Assembly (NCBI GenBank): GCA_021234155.1
Contig: JAJEKV010000019.1
Location: forward strand, 2,548,697 to 2,612,696
DNA: 64,000 bases
Direction: 5' to 3'
From: Isoetes taiwanensis
Taxonomy: Eukaryota; Streptophyta; Lycopodiopsida; Isoetales; Isoetaceae
A model generated the notes under the pieces. The model did not search any database, was not told the DNA's origin, and saw only the letters and a list, made by a program, of their open reading frames with translations. The translations under genes and the position numbers were made by a program. Below, piece by piece: positions 10,781 through 20,199 of the stretch. Position 1 is the stretch's first letter. Each line of letters starts with the position of its first letter.

Positions 10781-11132
10781 GAGCCGGTTCACATTCAACA
10801 AGTGGTTGGAGAGGGGCCCTGTTATACCTTTTGCAAATTGGTGATGGTCGGCGATGGTGGGTGTAAAAGGGCGTGGCATTTTACATGACGGTGAAGGCCG
10901 CGATGGTGCATGTGAATCCAGCCTTAGGCTGGGTTCACATGCAACAAAATGACGGTGAAGGCCGCGATGGTGCATGTGAATCCAGCCTTAGGCTGGGTTC
11001 ACATGCAACCATCCCCGGAGAGGGGCCTTGTTTTGCCCTGTGCTATTTGGCGATGGCAGGTGATGGTGCATGTAAAAGGGTGAGCCTTTTTACACGACGA
11101 TGATGGCACCTTCACTGCATGTGAACCGGCTA
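10781..11132. mobile_element. PIF/Harbinger-like MITE cluster (nested copies)
   Basis: The outer ends are inverted repeats (AGCCGGTTCACAT at 10,782 and ATGTGAACCGGCT at 11,119), flanked by TTA on both sides. Inside, units beginning GGCTGGGTTCACATGCAAC and ending GCATGTGAATCCAGCC meet at TTA at 10,924 and 10,988. TTA target duplications and short inverted ends are typical of Tourist/Harbinger MITEs. A 61-bp block at 10,885-10,945 is repeated at 10,949-11,009. The middle unit (10,927-10,987) is only 61 bp long. Confidence 0.75.
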
Positions 11133-11133
11133 T

Positions 11134-11258
11134 TAGGATACTCATGCTATAAACAATATGAACATGGTTTATAGACTGGAAGGTTTTGGATTTTTTAGGA
11201 TGCTCATGCTATAAACAAAATGAACATGGTTTATAGACTGGAAGGTTTTGGCTTTTTA
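11134..11258. repeat. Two-copy 62-bp tandem duplication
   Basis: TAGGAT(A/G)CTCATGCTATAAAC and the following 40 bases occur at 11,134 and 11,196 with two or three differences. It directly abuts the MITE cluster. Confidence 0.85.
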
Positions 11259-11299
11259 TCTTTAATAATTTGTTTTAGATCTGAAGAGAAACTGTTACT

Positions 11300-11357
11300 A
11301 AATCGTGGATATGATGTGTGTTATTAGAGATATGGTATAAAATGGACTCGCTAATTT
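11300..11357. repeat. Left copy of a 55-58 bp direct repeat flanking the Rep element
   Basis: The sequence from AAATCGTGGATATGATG to GGTATAAAATGGACTCGCTA is repeated in the same orientation at 14,016-14,068 with about six changes. The pair brackets the Rep-type element. It is too long for an ordinary target-site duplication. Confidence 0.8.
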
Positions 11358-11410
11358 GGGGTGTATTATCATTTGGGGTGTCTAATAATTTTTTGGGACC
11401 ATCCGATGGT

Positions 11411-11432
11411 GGCATATGCTAGAGCATATGCC
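11411..11432. repeat. Short palindrome inside the element 3' flank
   Basis: GGCATATGCT, AG, AGCATATGCC form a perfect 10-bp stem with a two-base loop, about 50 bp inside the left flanking direct repeat. Confidence 0.8.
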
Positions 11433-11567
11433 AAGTCATTAAATTCCAGCCCTCAAATGGAAGTCAAGATAGGGTCAAATCCCCTATATTTGACTTACCC
11501 CTATCAGCCAAGCAAACCATTGAGTAAATGCAATCTCTAAAATTTGAAAGTTTGACCAGATAAACAA

Positions 11568-11609
11568 TGAGCTTGGGGAGTCGAACCCCAGTATAAGTTC
11601 CGACGCTCA
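11568..11609 (-). other. tRNA T-arm-like stem-loop at the element 3' end, copy 1
   Basis: On the minus strand GGGGTTCGACTCCCC (11,589-11,575) has the T-stem/T-loop pattern, including GGTTCGA of a tRNA internal B box. It is enclosed by an outer TGAGC/GCTCA pair (11,609-11,605 and 11,572-11,568). No D-arm, anticodon arm or CCA end follows, so it is not a tRNA gene. Copy 2 has the same module at 30,755-30,791. Confidence 0.65.
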
Positions 11610-11613
11610 TCCA

Positions 11614-11653
11614 AGCATACTAGGTATCCCACAAGAGGGATGCCTAGTATGCT
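11614..11653 (-). repeat. 17-bp-stem hairpin next to the T-arm-like element, copy 1
   Basis: AGCATACTAGGTATCCC, a six-base loop and GGGATGCCTAGTATGCT pair at 16 of 17 positions, with one G-T type mismatch. It lies four bases from the T-arm-like structure. Copy 2 has an unrelated-sequence hairpin at the same place, so structure rather than sequence seems conserved. Confidence 0.75.
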
Positions 11654-11721
11654 TAGGGGACGAAGCCCACTAACAAAGCAAACAAGTCAGTACCAGCATA
11701 TTATTTCAATACACAATTCTG

Positions 11722-11992
11722 TTAAACAATTGCAGACTGTTCAAACTCATTGAACACGTCATATTTACAATAGACAATTCTGTTAAACAATTGCAGCCTG
11801 CTCAAACTTGTTCAACACGTCACATTTACAAGCATTTACCAGCAAACCATACCTGTTAACCAATTGCAGCCTGCTCAAACTTATTCAACACGTTATTTAC
11901 AAGCATTTACCACAACAAATTTCAGAACCAACAAACCATACCTATTAACCAATTGCAGCCTGCTCAAACTTATTGAACACGTTATTTAGAAG
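11722..11992. repeat. Four iterated repeats in the element tail
   Basis: TTAA(A/C)CAATTGCAGCCTGCTCAAACTT followed by (G/A)TT(C/G)AACACGT begins at 11,722, 11,783, 11,856 and 11,945. Spacings are 61, 73 and 89 bp. The rightmost copies share extra flanking sequence (GCAAACCATACC). The repeats lie between the Rep stop codon and the hairpin, and could be binding sites (iterons) for the Rep protein. Confidence 0.75.
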
Positions 11993-12091
11993 CAAACCAT
12001 ACCTATTATTTCAGCAATAGAAATCCAGATCAAGGTTTATCAACTCCACACACAAAATTATAAGCCAACAGAAGAAGAACATGTAAAGAGA

Positions 12092-13612
12092 TCAGTTCAT
12101 AGCCGAGCCACTTTGTGCATGCCTAATAACTGCATCTAGTTGCCGTATTTCTTGCACAAGCAAGATCCTCACAAGGCTCATATGAGAGCGCAAGATGTGC
12201 AACTCAGAAATGGGCACCCCCAAATGTTTCCACTCCACAACAGATATGGCATTGTCAATTGACACATAAAACCTTCTAAGTTGCCGCCTAAGCTAGCGCA
12301 AGGATGCCGCAATCCTATGCGCCTCAGTTCCAACCTGGATAACACTATTGACGAACTCTTGAGCAGAAAATGCTGCCTCAGGCTCAGCCGAGAACACAAC
12401 AGGGTCCGAATGGGATGCTTCTACAACAGACGAAATAAAAGACTCAGGCAAAGACACAACAGGTTGCTCCACGCCAGCAACTGGTTCCCCATCAGTCTCC
12501 ATAACTCTTGCAACTAAAAACAAACAAAGCTATGAAAACAAACCCAACTGTACAATGAAGAGGCAACCAAGTTCATCACCCAACAGCCATGGTACGATCA
12601 CCCTTATGCACAGGGATGAAATCTACATCAGGCTGAAGAATCACAACATCATCACTATCTCCACTATAAGAAGCATCATGAATATCCTCGAAGTTATTAT
12701 CTTGTTCATCAGCAGGAATAGCATCATCCCAATACCGCCTCCTCCCAGGCCCATTCCTTTCCACAGGTACAAAACCTGCTGGCAGGCCAAACAAAATGGT
12801 CCTCATATCCGATGGCATGCAGTGACTAGGATTGAGCAGGACTCTCCATGCAGCCCGGACACGGTGCTCATTAATATGGGCAGTGTTAGAAGGGATAATC
12901 CAAGAACTAGACAAGGTAAATTTTTCAGAACGAATCATCCTGGCCAGTGTATACAACAAACTAGCGGTCAATCTACGGTTCCCGTGGTAATTCACGAAAT
13001 GGGTAGCTCGATTCAACAAGTTTTTGTTATCAAGCACAACTAAATTTTTGGTATCACCAGCTCCCCATCTCAAATACAAATCCTTACCTTTCTCGATGGC
13101 AGCCTCACTCACATTATGAAGATGGCAGGCATAATGAACTTTTCCCACATCCTTCATACAATACCCAATCATACCCTCAAAACAATGAAGACGAGTATTT
13201 TTAAGGGCTTTGCATACCAATATCACACCAGGAGGCTTAGAAACCCAATTAAAATCTCTCTTTATGGCATCATTCATGGCCCTAGGACTTTAAACCGGGC
13301 TCTAAACACAGCCTGACAATGCAAATGATCTACAGTAGCACCACACTCCATGGCCACAGCTCCAGCAACACACCTCCGATTGCAAAACCCCACAAGACCA
13401 TCATAAAAACTCATGGGCACATCCTGGCCAGACAGACCTAAGGTAACAATCACATCTATAACATTCCAGTCCTGCTCAACAGAAAAACCACCATATCCCC
13501 CGGACTCACGCTCTTGGGAATTGGAAGAACTCAGGTTTATAATGTGGCTCAGAGAACCAGGGACAAAGCAACCAACACTCTTCCCCTTTCTCGTTGCCCT
13601 CTTCAGAGACAT
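12092..13612 (-). pseudogene. Rep-type HUH endonuclease (Replitron-like transposase), slightly damaged
   Basis: The start is probably ATG at 13,612 (MSLKRATRKGK), since copy 2 has the matching MSLRREARRARG. In order: a motif I-like strand (DVIVTLGLS); MECGATVDHLHCQAV with the HUH pair at 13,319-13,327; MIGYCMKDVGKVHY with the catalytic Tyr at 13,161-13,163 and Lys at 13,152-13,154; then a C-terminal domain (EFVNSVIQVGT, FYVSIDNAI) ending at TGA 12,092. Damage consists of a one-base frameshift at about 13,275 and one stop near 12,290. A frame change at 12,514-12,580 may be a short intron. I see no helicase. The expected activity is single-strand nicking and tyrosine linkage, as in rolling-circle Reps. 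Replitron affiliation is inference; HUH Rep-like character is well supported by two copies. Confidence 0.7.
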
Positions 13613-13990
13613 AATGTGGCAGGAAATTACAGACAAAAAGAAAGGCAAGAACATAGCCGGCTTACCTCGGGCACAAAATCCCCTTCGAGAGGACACCACC
13701 TCCGCTCCCCACGAAACAAACAGACCCCTGCTTATCCGAAAACCCAAAAAAAAGCAACAAGCCCAGAGGCAGGACACATAAGAACCTCCGGCCTCAGCAG
13801 CTCCACCATCCCTGGCGCACCCTACGGCGGCACTACCAGTTCCGGCCAACCGGACAAGATGCTCGGCCTACATTCTAGGGTTTCGAATCCCTACTGCCAC
13901 CGTCAGCAAAATAACATACTCATATACGAATACCCATTTACACCATTAAAAACCTTAGGTTACAAAAATACGATTCCAAATTTCGGCCAC
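13613..13990 (-). other. 5' region of the Rep element, copy 1
   Basis: The Rep frame stays open upstream of the proposed start, to 13,849, but copy 2 shows no matching coding there, so I treat it as leader. It contains a GAG/GTAAGC sequence that could be a splice donor. Near 13,947-13,985 the minus-strand sequence TTTTTGTAACC...GGGTATTCGTAT resembles copy 2 at 28,783-28,835, suggesting a shared element 5' end. Confidence 0.45.
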
Positions 13991-14015
13991 ATTATAAATA
14001 GATCTAATTTTACTC

Positions 14016-14068
14016 AAATCGCGGATATGATGTGTGTTAGAGATACGGTATAAAATGGACTCGCTATT
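14016..14068. repeat. Right copy of the direct repeat flanking the Rep element
   Basis: AAATCGCGGATATGATG to GGTATAAAATGGACTCGCT matches 11,300-11,357 in the same orientation. It differs by a three-base gap and a few substitutions. Confidence 0.8.
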
Positions 14069-14351
14069 TAATTGTATGCTTATACATGGTAAATGGACCT
14101 AATTTTGATATTTACATATCGTATTGGGCTTGATAAGTTGCTCGGTTCATGGATAACAACTATTATTTGTCAATCGATGGTGTATGTGATGAAAATATCT
14201 TACACAAGGCATATTGATAATTGTAGGGTTTGACTAAAAACTCTTATAATACGTTCTGTTGACTATTGACAAATGGCAGAGAAATATGATCGTATAGCTC
14301 TGTGGCATCTATGAATTGCTCGGTTTATCGGCACCAACTATGGACTACGCA

Positions 14352-14486
14352 GTTCACCGGCAGCGTTGCATTATGCCCCGTAGGGCTTCGAGGCGGCGGC
14401 GCGAGTCGAGGCGGCCGACGAGTGGCAGAGCTGCGAGTCGCCGCCGAGAAGCCCTACGAGGACGTGATGCGCGCCGCCGGTGAATT
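14352..14486. repeat. GC-rich inverted repeat, about 50-bp arms
   Basis: The left arm (14,352-14,400, TTCACCGGC...GTAGGGCTTC...GGCGGCG) pairs with the right arm (14,432-14,486) with scattered mismatches around a spacer of about 30 bases. The region is much richer in G and C than its AT-rich neighbours. Read outward, both arms give related peptides near KPYEDVMRAAGELR, so it looks like an inverted duplication of a coding fragment that I cannot identify. A transcript would fold into a long hairpin. Confidence 0.7.
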
Positions 14487-14689
14487 ACGGGACGTAATGA
14501 ACTGGAGGTTCAAATTTCCAAGCAGACTTATACTTGGTGGTACCCTCTGCTCTGTTCCGGCGGTCATATAGAAGCTAATATTTAATTAGAAAACCAGACG
14601 GAACTGTGATAAGATTATCCATTGAACAGAGCAAAAGAAAATTACAGTTCTTGAAAAAAAAATTACAGTTCTTGAAGCCACAATCCCAA

Positions 14690-15115
14690 TTTTGCAATTT
14701 CTAAACAAGCTCTGTAATCCTTTTCAATTCTTGATGTTGAAAATCTGCTTAAAAAAATTTGCCTCACTGCTCAAACAGTTGCATCTATTCTCTAATAGCA
14801 ACATACAGGCGAGTATTCACATGCAGGTAAAAAAAATGGACCAAAAGCCCAAGAACAATGCCGTTTCAGCCGGCTATGGCAGACCAAAAGCTCAAGAACA
14901 GTTCAGCCGGCTATGGCGGAACTCAACAAAAATACCATGGCAAAGCCTTAAGAGACGAAGACGGAGCTCCTTTCCCTCAAATGCAGACAAAACATATAAA
15001 CAGGGCGCAGTTCAGCCACAAATGAAACCTAAAAAATCATAGATGGCGCCATACTTATCTTCTTGACAAATAAAATCGCGTTGTTTCATATTAAATGTAG
15101 CGGTTTTTGCATGAT
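14690..15115. repeat. Dispersed-repeat segment with internal duplication
   Basis: AGCCGGCTATGGC(A/G)GA occurs at about 14,870 and 14,908 within a duplicated block beginning ACCAAAAGC(C/T)CAAGAACA. The right end (15,038-15,112) is shared with 6,838-6,920. A 116-codon plus-strand frame at 14,692-15,042 has no recognisable domain. Confidence 0.45.
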
Positions 15116-15289
15116 AACTGGTTTCTTGTTAAGTAAATAGCGCCATATCTATCAATAAGTGTGTGATAAAACAGGGAAGAAACTGATTTCGCGAGAAATT
15201 AGAATCACAAAATTTCCAAATTTAATGAAACTCTGCTTATAGACGGTTTTATCCTATGAACCCACATGTTCACCCTTAAAGATCGGGGC

Positions 15290-16055
15290 ACTATTTGCCA
15301 TAATCACGTGCGAGTCTTAGGGGGTGAAATTGAATTCTACACCCATCTCCAAATATTGCCCCAATCGCCTCCTGGAACTTGTAGAGCCCATCCATCTGAG
15401 GGAGGCAACTCATCTTGAATTGCCAGAAGCTCATAGAAGGATCTGACAAAGTTTGAGGGAACGATCCTCGAATTACATCACCACACCCGTCCTGTCCCTT
15501 GTGGGGGGTATAATGGAAGATTATTTGCCACTCGAACCCAGATCCCGTTGTCTCATTCCTTAAGTCCAAACCTGTCACGGAATCATTGCCAGGGTGTCAA
15601 TTGACCATTAAAATACCAATCTTCCACCGAACAAACCTCCTGTTGTGACCATCTGCGCTGACCCCGAGGATCAACATATGATGCCAATACAGATGGTAAT
15701 GCACTTGGGGCGAGTGGAATCCACCATGGTGGTGATGTCAATTGGATGCAACATGAGGCATCGATCTTAAACAATGGGCGAATATGCTCCCAGGCTCATA
15801 GAAAGCACTTCAGAAAGGGATTGATAAATGGCTTAATATCTGAGAATAGCGCCCAAGGAAGTCGTGACGACATTGACGCTTCATATGCTGCCCTGAAGAA
15901 CATTATATGTGACGCTCCCTGAATATATACGACACCCAGGTCGTATACATACGGGGACTTTCCCCTCCCATGGCGACCATCTCGCCATGAGCAGGGCCCT
16001 CCGTCTATCCCGAGCCATCTATAGAGAGATGCCCGAGTGAAGGACACAGAGGGGT
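15290..16055 (-). mobile_element. Decayed minus-strand coding remains, unidentified
   Basis: Minus-strand frames at 15,796-16,047, 15,583-15,774 and 15,291-15,578 follow each other with frameshifts and are rich in Trp. Examples are SFTRASLYRWLGIDGG and EDWYFNGQLTPWQ. I do not recognise the protein. It may be the 3' part of the LINE interrupted at 17,515, or the coding part of the retroelement whose LTR-like segment follows. No neighbour resolves this. Confidence 0.35.
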
Positions 16056-17515
16056 CATTCGGCCCACGCCTTCAATGGGTCTCCTACGTCGCGGAAGCAT
16101 GAATACAAAGTTAGCATACAGCATAAATCATACATAAATAACCACCAGAAGGGTGGCACATCCATCCAAGTACCAATGGCAAAGAAGATGCATCTAACCC
16201 TAAGGAAACGCCCCAAATCCCCAGGTTCTACCCCGGCTCAGACTCCTGTGAGGATGGACTGACGGCTCAGTCTCCAGAGATCAGCAGACAGAGGTATAAC
16301 CTGGCGTTGGCTGGCATAGAACAATGGCTAGGGTTGTCCACTCCATCCGCCCCTCCTGTGCACACTTTGTAGATGGGTCGATTCACGCTATGGTTTCGCT
16401 ATAGCCTTCCGGAGACGCAGACTCAAGGAATCACCCTTATGAGCCTACTCCAGGGTTCATGACGCCCGGTCGATGAGGCGGGTGTCGGGAAGCCGTCCCT
16501 TCTAGGATCCGCGGTGGTTCCATGGGTGAGCTAGAGAATACGTGCGCGCATCAGCGACCCCCGCATCCATGCCCCGACTTACTCACCCTAAATCTACTCA
16601 AAGTGCATGGTGCCCCATACGGGTCACACCTCTACACCCGTGGAGTGTCGGACCCATACCCCGCCCCTCTACGCGGACCGGGCCATCGGGCCTAGCCCAC
16701 TGGAGTCTCAGAGCCTTTTATGTTCGTGCAAGACCCCACCCCCACTTCACCATCTAAGGCCCTTATCCGGTGCTAAGCCATTCCATAGCATCTACGACCG
16801 GGTGGTCTCTTTGTACACAAAAGTCGCGAACTAATGAGAAATACAGGGGATCAACCTAGGAGTATACTACTAACATGGCTCGGAGGTCTCTACCCCCTTA
16901 ATTCCCCATTTCCAGAGAGTAATACTATGCAAAGAACTATCAATCCATCCTTTAAGAGCAAGACCAGAATCAGAAATAAAGAGAACTCACCTTTACAATC
17001 AAGGGGTTAGTTCCTACAAGTAAAAACACGAGAGAGAAACATCGAAAACAAACACAACAAGTGCCCAACGGAAAGGGCTACCCTAGAATTCTCAAGCTAT
17101 ACTAACCACCCATCCGAGTTCCCCGGCCGGATCCGTTGTCATTTGGTGCTTCCATCTTCCCTGGACTTGGCGCTCAGCTATGGACACACAGGTAAAGGTG
17201 CTTGGCAAGGTGGGCGCTCAGCTCGTGCTCCTCTTGGACGATTTTGGGAGTCAATTAAGGATAGGGGTCAAGTTGATGGCTCAATTTGGAAGTCCCCATG
17301 CTGGCCAATCGATTTAGGCCAGGTGGCACCTTCCCAAAGCATTTAGACATTAATTCCCTAATCTTAGGTTATTATCCTTAATGATTAAATTAACATAGCT
17401 AATTTAATCCCTTTTAGGTCAACCCCCTAGGTTACAGTACCCCATGGTGGCGTACCTTTACTGGGTGATGTGTTAGTATATTTATACGTATACCGTATAA
17501 ATACTTGGAACGTCA
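16056..17515 (-). mobile_element. LTR-like insertion in a LINE, type unresolved
   Basis: At 17,515 a LINE ORF2 frame reading WLKEGDTNSRM stops abruptly, and the minus strand continues with TGTGACGTTCCAAG, a start typical of plant LTRs. The next 1.4 kb is non-coding, GC-richer around 16,450-16,760, and contains TATA-like TATACGTATAAATA near 17,480. I did not find the second LTR or a primer-binding site, so this is a tentative call. Confidence 0.35.
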
Positions 17516-19910
17516 CATTCTAGAATTGGTATCACCTTCTTTAAGCCAGGTGATCCCTGCCTTCACCCTTGCTTGAGATGCTCTCTTAGATGCATCAGTT
17601 GTAATGAGACGCAATATCTCATTTTCCCGTATTCCATCAGAACGCCGAAGTCTAAGAGTTTCAAGCTCTCGATATAACACATCTAATTACTCATGCTCTT
17701 CCTGTGCCCTCTGTCTTCCCCAAGGCTTTGCGAATGATTTGACAACAGCTAGGGCCGTAGTCATTCCTGAGATCCCAAAGTTATCTCGAAAAGTGTGGGA
17801 CCAAATCTGCCGCCATTTCTAAGAGAAATCAGCGTCCTTCAAGCACCTTGTATTTAATTTGAACATTGTGAAATTAACTGCATCGAGCATCTGTCATGTC
17901 GAGCATATGCCCCGCCTACCCCTGTCCACTGATTGTGAACGTACTTCTCCAGAAGACTCTGCCAGATGTAGAGAATCTAACAACTTTAACCATTGTTCTC
18001 GCTCGAAACCTTGTACCACATCTGTTCCTCAACCACACCTATCGTGAATGGTCTCTACCATATTGAAAATCGCCGAGCAACAACCAGGCCACTCCAGAAC
18101 CCAAAGCACTGGCTTTGTTTCTCAAAGATGCCTATAATGCTCCTCTCTGCCATGCATTATTATGGGCATAGACGCTCACAATCCCCCATTCCTGCCCTCC
18201 CTTCCGTCATTCGATTTTAACCCATCTGCCCTAGGGATCGGCAAGATTATCCATGCAATGACGGATCCAACTTTTGGAAGTGCCTGAGGTGGAAAATGCC
18301 GCAGCGTATTATGGATCAAATATGTCCAAAAGCGTACGGGTATCATCTTTGTGACACTTATGCTCCTGGAGACACATGATAACTAGATCAATCTTACGTA
18401 TGGCCAATGCGACTCTCGTTCGCTTGCTAGGCAACAAGACACATTCCAGCTCAAAAGAAGAGGGATTCCTTCACTGCTTCTTCTTCCACCCTCGCCTCGC
18501 TGGAGATATAGGGCCTTGATCTGACTCATATGGAACAAGCGCAAGTGGATTTTCAGTGAAAGTGAAGCCCATAGCTAGATCAGTCTCGTCAGCCCAAGCT
18601 CGCACCCGTACAACCTTGTCGAGGGCCATTCCCTCTGTGGAGTCATGGGTGTATATTGAACCTGACTTCAAAGGTTGTACTGACAGACAGTATGGCGACC
18701 CTAAGTACAAATGTAGGAACTGCTACTGCTCTACTAGCTCCTGAAGTTGTTGTATATGCTGCAGCTTCCTGGCGACAATATCAGAAGTCTCAATCTGGCC
18801 AGCATTATCATGTCTCTCCAAGTCAACCGTAGGCAACGTCTCAGTATTAGACTGACGTGGCCTACCATGGTCGGACACAACCTTAGGCTAAGATACAGAC
18901 TGAGGTGGATTATTTGCAAGAGGAGCTTGTAATGGAGCCTGAACAGTTTTCCTTGGAGTCTCTGCCACTGGGGTGGGCCTGTGCTCCAAAATTGAGCCTG
19001 TAAAGACATGAAGTGCTAGAAACATTCTCTGAATCTCAGTGCCATTAAAGAGCCTATGGGAGAACTGGAAGTACCAATCTCCATTCTTGACTATTGCTAA
19101 AGACGGTAACAGACTGTCTGCAGGCAAGGCAACACAAATCTTGGACGCTCGAACAATTGAATGAGAAATATGCACACCTAACCCATTGGCTATCGCCATC
19201 ATAAACTCTGGGAGCAACATGTCCCCCGAAAGATCTAGAACTTGGAACCAGCAAGGGATCTTCAAAGTCGAGAGGCTTCGGGCACTTACACTAGAAGTGT
19301 AGTGCTAGTAGATCAAATAGTTTTCCGATATAAGGTCAACGCCTCGTATAATACCACATACATCAAACATGAGAAGGAAGAAGTTATTGCCTAGAAGTTT
19401 TATGAACTGGAAAGGCAGGATCCCCACATGGTTAAAATGGGGTTGTAACCATCCACCAACCCTCCTTGTATCCAGCAATCCAGTATAATATACCAAGACC
19501 AAGCAAGAAACCAAATTAGAAATGGACTTCAGATGTTGCTGATGATTTATCTCAACTATGTTAATAAGAGGACTACTGGGATCAACCTAAAGCTCCTTCT
19601 TGTTGTTTTGATTCAAAAAGGCTAAAGCTTTCTCCATTCTATGGGTATTGACAGGAACCACCATTTGCCGAATCCATTTAGAGAAGCGGGGGCACGAGAG
19701 CCTGCTCATAGTGTCATTTGTACACTAAGCTGGACTTGCAGATGCAACCCCTTGCCTGCACTTCGCCTGCATCTCAAGATTAGGTGTCACTCTACTCGCC
19801 TTCTTGAATATCCCCACGCTGGCGCCTGCCTCTTTATCCTTCGGATGCACACTACTGAAGGAACCACCGATGAAAAAGGATCATCTGGTAAGGCTGGAGC
19901 TGGCGATAAT
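17516..19910 (-). mobile_element. LINE (L1-type) ORF1 C-terminal part and ORF2 endonuclease, right of the break
   Basis: ORF1: DUF4283-like segments at 18,888-19,514 (RVGGWLQPHFNHVGILPF; IPCWFQVLDLSGDMLLPEF; YFQFSHRLFNG), then an acidic and Pro-rich tail at 18,471-18,710. ORF2: DLVIMCLQEHKCHKDD at about 18,360-18,400 is the endonuclease start, and WLKEGDTNSRM just above 17,515 is the conserved segment before the reverse transcriptase. Many stops and frameshifts are present. Its N-terminal half lies beyond the Copia insertion, at 25,937-26,660, giving a single LINE of more than 3 kb split at 19,911. Confidence 0.75.
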
Positions 19911-20113
19911 TGTTAGCGAAGCTGCCTATATTAGGAAGGCAGTGTGCCTTTATAAAAAGGCAACGTGAGTTCCTTTTATCTTTCACCTTTTTCTCTGGAT
20001 GTACCTTTTATGGTACCTATATATTGTAACATATATCATTAAATATACGTGTCTTCTGTTGTGGTGCATACCTCTCTCTCTTGTGCTTTCTTAGTAAACT
20101 AGCAAGTTTAACA
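19911..20113 (+). repeat. 5' LTR of the Copia element (203 bp)
   Basis: TG...CA ends with a 5-bp inverted TGTTA/TAACA. It contains CCTATATATTG as a likely TATA region. The truncated 3' LTR at 25,802-25,936 is clearly homologous, with a handful of differences. Confidence 0.9.
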
Positions 20114-20125
20114 TGGTATCAGAGC
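20114..20125 (+). promoter_or_regulatory. Copia primer-binding site
   Basis: TGGTATCAGAGC directly after the 5' LTR is the usual complement of plant initiator methionine tRNA. Confidence 0.9.
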
Positions 20126-20199
20126 TTGTATTTGGTTCTGGAGCAGTTGTGCATTTTCGAGGGCTCACTGGAAACGTTATATGTATTCTCTAGAGCTGA

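Larger units (their letters stand above)
11358..13990 (-). mobile_element. Rep-type (HUH, Replitron-like) transposon, copy 1
   Basis: About 2.6 kb on the minus strand. In element order it has a 5' region (13,850-13,990), a Rep gene (13,612-12,092), a noncoding tail with four iterated repeats (11,990-11,722), a 17-bp hairpin (11,653-11,614), a T-arm-like stem-loop (11,609-11,568) and about 200 bases with a further palindrome near 11,411-11,432. A diverged homologue with the same order lies on the plus strand at 28,783-30,800. The outer limits are inferred from the flanking direct repeats, not from proven termini. Confidence 0.6.

Noticed and set aside
11568-11609. tRNA gene on the minus strand
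   Set aside because: Only a T-arm-like stem-loop and an outer pair exist. D-arm, anticodon arm and full acceptor stem are missing in both copies.
11358-13990. Helitron
   Set aside because: There is no SF1 helicase, the tyrosine motif is YxxK rather than the Helitron two-tyrosine form, and CTRR-type ends were not seen.
13413-14053. Plus-strand frames opposite the Rep gene
   Set aside because: No motifs. They mirror the minus-strand Rep coding sequence, which is supported by a second copy.
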